From Siphonodentalium dalli (taxonomy: Eukaryota; Mollusca; Scaphopoda; Gadilida; Siphonodentaliidae), in assembly GCA_032622095.1 (NCBI GenBank), contig CP136064.1:37560426-37624425 (forward strand): a stretch of 64,000 nt of DNA. Direction: 5' to 3'. A program made the translations under genes and the position numbers. Under the pieces are notes generated by a model that was given only the letters and a program-made list of their open reading frames with translations, did not search any database and was not told the origin of the DNA. Every line of letters starts with the position of its first letter. Position 1 is the first letter of the stretch. Below, one piece after another: positions 60,121 through 64,000 of the stretch.

Positions 60121-60609
60121 GGTCTGATTCATACAATGCTGCAGATAACTTGCTGGCAGATGAAACGTACTTTGCAAGGAATTTCCATTCAGTGGCAATT
60201 GGCAATGCAAATAAGAATAATGTACGCTTTATATTTTATTCCCAGTTCCCACATCTGGTCGTTATTTGGCCTTGTAGCTATGTTAACTGTGACATGCACC
60301 ATGTCCTTATATATTTTTAATATCTAAATCTAAAGCTTTTCGACACACCAGTAAATCTCTGCTAAATCATTAACTGAGCGCCATTTTTTTTATTTCCAGC
60401 TCCAGATAAGATTGAAGAACCTGCAGCAACAACAAAAAAATTGGGCTGTGAAAAAAAAACCTAAAGACTTTTGTGCTGTTTGTGATCTTGAAGTTGTGAC
60501 TGTCTGTATGGCGTGTGAAAGTTGTAATATTTCGAATCATTTTGTATGCGTTGTTCTGACAGGGAGGGAAAGGTGTTTGAAAGGCAATTTTAAATGGTTC
60601 TGTAAATGA
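60121..60609 (+). CDS. Candidate two terminal exons with a PHD-like cysteine cluster
   Basis: Exon 60121-60221 follows CTGTTTCAG and reads SDSYNAADNLLADETYFARN to NANKNN, with donor AAT/GTACGC. It joins in phase to 60400-60609 (acceptor TATTTCCAG), which reads LQIRLKNLQQQQKNWAVKKK and then a zinc-binding pattern: FCAVC, VCMACESC, HFVCV, ending KWFCK and TGA. The spacing C-x2-C ... C-x2-C-x2-C ... H-x2-C ... C fits a PHD or FYVE-like finger, not exactly either. PHD-type fingers often bind histone tails. Here function is unknown. The minus-strand pseudogene at 46320-47097 also ends in an SICMHCE cluster and could be related. Confidence 0.5.
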
Positions 60610-60779
60610 GCAAGTCTGAGTGTACGTTTGATTGGAATACTATTGTTACATGCCCCGGTATATATCTCATCGTCGCTATTTCGTTATATGGCACGGGCCA
60701 CAGTAAAAACACATGTTAAGAGCGTACACCTGAAAAGTCGTCAGTTGGCTTATTTGTGTAATTGTCCGCAAATAATCTG

Positions 60780-60870
60780 CTTAGAATAGCCTCATTATGA
60801 GTCGATAATGTGACTAAAACTCTAAATTTCAGCACATTATCGACTCTAAATTCGGCTATTATTAAAAGAT
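60780..60870. repeat. Small imperfect hairpin
   Basis: AATAGCCTCATTATGAGTCG, ATAATGTG and the mirrored CACATTATCGACTC...GGCTATT form arms of about 30 bp. Confidence 0.5.
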
Positions 60871-61174
60871 TAAACAGATATGGCTCATTCGAACCTACAA
60901 TTTTTTTTTCTACGTAATTTGGAGCGACGGATACGATAGGTCGATAAATAAACGAACTATTGATATTCCGGCTTCATATGCTCTGAAAAACACTTGTCAA
61001 AGTCACAGCCATTTTTCAACTTATCGCCAGAAGTTAGATAAACGCTCTTTATTGCTGCCATATCAGGAATACACTACCACGGAACGCTCTTTTCTGTTCC
61101 ATGTCGTGCAAATGGCTGGTTTGTGTTTGGGACCCATTCACCGTATTGACAGTTGTATTTTTTATCACTTCAAT

Positions 61175-62786
61175 CAGGGGGGGGTCGCGGAAAAAAATTA
61201 CATATATAGGGCGAAAAAAATGTTTTTGCCCCTTTCGGGGACCCACCACCCCTCTACCTGCAATTTTTTTCCTTTTTTTCCGCCCAATTTTTGGGACCCA
61301 CCCCCCAAAATCTTACAAAAAACATAAAATATAAACCAAATCAAAGCCTAGCAAAGAATTGTTCCATTTCTTATTATTTAATACTATTCCCAGCATTTTA
61401 GTAAACCTCTAAACTGCTCTAAAGGGAGATAATTATATTAGTATAAAATGTGGAAATGCTGAACGCATGCACTTAAAAACATTGGGCATAATGCCATAAA
61501 ACATAATAATTACGAGGTAATACATTTCCTGATATCCTCAATAACTCCATATTCTTTTATATAACAATAGTATAAGATGTTTTAGAGTCAAGGCCCAATA
61601 GTAATACTGTAGTAATAGGGATAGAACAAATTTCATCTGGGACCCAAGCCAAGGAAAGTCACACTCACAGCAGCTCAGTCTAAATACATGTATGTATGTC
61701 ATGTTGGTTTGCAGATTGACATATACCAATATTAGCGAAAAATTGGTAGTATTATTAACTTATTATCAGAGTATAAAGTTTAGTTTAAAGCCAGCAGAGA
61801 TATCCAAGCCACGGTCACCTTGTACAAACCGTCTGTATACATGTAGGTTCCCCCTGTGCAATGTGGTTTACTGGACGTATCACATGGAAACCCATTATAA
61901 GAACAAGCATCCTGGATCAGACTGTTCAGTTGAGATATGTGACTCTGAGAAAGTTCGCATGAAGAGAGTTGCATAGATTACCTGTGCAGTTTGATCCAGG
62001 TTAGTATGATTTATAATTAGTTTCAAGAACAAAGTTCATATTAGTCATGTTTATATTCTAGCTTTATGTTGCATATGGAATAAGTTGAGACTTTAATACC
62101 AAAAGCTACTTTTACAGTTACATTGCTCTATCCTGCTATATCCTAAATTGAATATCAAAGCAACCAATAATGAACAAACAACTAATAATTACAATACCAT
62201 ATGTATTGGCAGTCAAATAACTGGAACTCCAAGATATACCTCCTTATTACATGTATATGTACAGTACCTAACTGCTTAGACTTGTGAATAATAACTGTGG
62301 TTGATTTAATATCACAAAAGGCTAAGTTTTCATATTGTTATCCAAATAGTATGAACTTTTTGTATGAGTTATTTTGTTTTATAGTTTTAAACCAGTGGAA
62401 TATAGTGGAACTGTTATTTTTGTTTGTATCATCAAGTTTATCTTGATAACAAATAATATCCATTATGTGGATTAAGAACAGAAGATGGTAATCATTTCAT
62501 AATTATGCTTATATAATATATCTTTCATCCGTCGAAATCTGGTACATTAATTTTGACATACATCAGCATACATACACCCCTAAATGGTAGTTAGTTCTGG
62601 TTAGTATGTTTTAAATAGCATAGTGTGTCATATGGTTGATATTAAAAGATTACATGAGCACAAAAGCAGTGATTTTAAGTGGAGGAAAAAATTTGCATTT
62701 TTGGTCATTTACGCATTTTTTCCGGGTGAAATGACCCACCCACCCCCGCTTCATTTTATGGAATTTTTGTGCGCGACCCCCCCCTG
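61175..62786. mobile_element. CAGGGGGG-ended DNA transposon, second copy
   Basis: Ends CAGGGGGGGGTCGCG (left) and CGCGACCCCCCCCTG (right) are inverted. The flanks CTTCAAT (61168-61174 and 62787-62793) are a perfect 7-bp duplication, the same length as for the 33100-34554 element. The surrounding DNA is a member of the paired CGCTCTTT repeat. Length 1612 bp. A C2H2-like open segment lies inside. Confidence 0.75.
61790..61976 (+). CDS. C2H2-like zinc-finger exon inside the element
   Basis: The last part of the frame reads KPAEISKPRSPCTNRLYTCR, then FPLCNVVYWTYHMETHYKNK and HPGSDC, ending KVRMKRVA and TAG. C-x4-C-x11-H-x4-H is a plausible C2H2 finger. A possible acceptor AGTTTAAAG precedes it. 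It may be part of the element's own DNA-binding protein or a captured exon. No transposase core is visible near it. Confidence 0.4.
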
Positions 62787-62846
62787 CTTCAATGCGTCAT
62801 TTTTGGTTACTTAAGCTGAAGGATTCACTCTCACCAAAAAAAGTGC

Positions 62847-62930
62847 TGAAGGGTACACATGATTTGAAAATGTGCTGAAGGGTACACAGGATTTGATAAG
62901 TGTGCTGAAGGGTACACATGATTTGAAATC
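62847..62930. repeat. Tandem repeat, about 30 bp, three copies
   Basis: GTGCTGAAGGGTACACATGA followed by TTTGAAA repeats three times with minor changes. Confidence 0.9.
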
Positions 62931-64000
62931 TTGTTCGAAATAACGTTCATTGGGTTGTTGTTGTTGTTGACCTTTAGGTCTGCCGAGATTTATGCTAGAA
63001 ATTCAATGGAAAACTTTAATGATCTAATAGATCCTAATACGAATTGCTGATGAGCGTCAGTCTTCCAGTAACCGGGCCAACGCAGATAACTGATAGTCGT
63101 ATCCTAACAAACAATTTATAATGACATAAATGATAAAGTTGTTTTAATAATTTAATGTTAGAGCGTATTCTAACTCTAACTCACATAAGTCTCAACCTCG
63201 GCAAAACTTGTATCGTCATTGCAACTTGCCATTGAATTTGAAGGCTTGATAAAGTTGAAGTGAAGCATCATTGTCCGGCATGACTGTGTCACAGATTCTG
63301 TGTAACAGCTACCGCGATGTACTGAGTTTGGGCAGATAACTCTTTTCTTGTAAACAACCCTCGATATTATTGTTTTTTTTTTGTCTTTAAAAGTAGCAAC
63401 TTGTCCGTTATCTGAAAATTCCGTTAAAACTAGTGTATTGGTCAATCAGTGTTTGCAACTTTATCAACGTGAGATGAATTTAAAAAATAAGAGTATAGCA
63501 AAATAACTGGCAACACTCAAACTTATTGCGAAACTTCAAGTATAATACAGTATCAGATATAATGGAATGGGTACGATATCTATCACTCGAAGTGGTCGGT
63601 ATTCAACAGGAACAGATTATTATTGTTAATTTGATCCTGATCAGTCCAAATCACCCAAATTAAAACTTTATCGAGTTTCTGTATATTTATTTATGTCCCC
63701 TTGATGGCTTAAAACTCATATTTCTGTATGTGCTCAGGGCAATTTAACCATGCATTGTGGGGAGGTCTCGATGTTGTGTGTGTGTATTTGGGGGGGGGGT
63801 GTGTATACTATACTGCCCAAACACAGAAGTCCCAATAGTTTTTATGTGATCTTGTTCATTATCACTTGAATTATGTGAAAGTGTCAATGACACTGTAGCT
63901 CATCTTAGGTATGGGGAATAATTTAATGGTTGACAGTAAATGGAGGGATGTGGTCTGTAGGGTGCGCCAAAGGATTTAGTGATGCAAATAGTAAATTCTA
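62931..64000. other. No gene seen
   Basis: Non-coding DNA with a (GTT)n run at about 62953, and TG and G runs at about 63776-63800. The minus frame at 63445-63176 has no recognised domain. Confidence 0.35.

Overview
This 64 kb window is AT-rich eukaryotic DNA dominated by mobile elements and their remains. No conserved single-copy host gene could be recognised. Several traits suggest an invertebrate and most likely a mollusc: recurring AAGGGAGATAA motifs (about 23839, 41608, 43649, 61421), frequent ACATGTA words, a tRNA-derived SINE with a CAAA tail, and LINE ends with AATAAA followed by TTGATTGA. The taxon is an inference, not a database result.

Layout. 1-8.6 kb: tandem and dispersed repeats. 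8.7-10.0 kb: a broken reverse transcriptase resembling Penelope-like enzymes, followed at 10.7-10.9 kb by a GC-rich island. 11.9-12.4 kb: a long imperfect inverted repeat. 14.2-18.8 kb: the most interesting unit. Two identical 468-bp direct repeats, each bounded by GGAATCA/TGATTCC inverted ends, flank an intact His-Me finger (I-PpoI-like zinc-loop) endonuclease gene on + and a two-exon Mutator-like transposase gene on -. The two genes run tail to tail and overlap at their 3' ends. The transposase carries one in-frame TAA. 19.0-19.9 kb: a non-autonomous hAT with a nested SINE, both with target duplications. 21-25 kb: two LINE C-terminal remnants in opposite orientation. 28.0-29.6 kb: a decayed hAT (BED finger plus catalytic-region fragment) with a perfect 8-bp target duplication.

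31.1-35.8 kb: a tandem duplication whose second copy was later hit by two transposons, a 1455-bp CAGGGGGG-ended element and a 506-bp TTAA-targeted element. The first copy preserves both empty sites. 37.4-40.5 kb: Helitron ends joined head to tail. 40.5-45.3 kb: diverged satellite-like repeats. 46.2-47.1 kb: a pseudogene of an unrecognised cysteine-rich family. 49.1-50.2 kb: a second TTAA element and a minisatellite. 54.8-60.6 kb: candidate exons of one or more + strand genes, ending with a PHD-like cysteine cluster. 61.2-62.8 kb: a second CAGGGGGG element carrying a C2H2-like exon.

The coding parts that appear to work together are the endonuclease and transposase of the 14.2-18.8 kb unit. The rest is mostly a record of nested insertion and decay. 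All exon calls come from reading frames and splice-like sites by eye. No alignments or searches were run.
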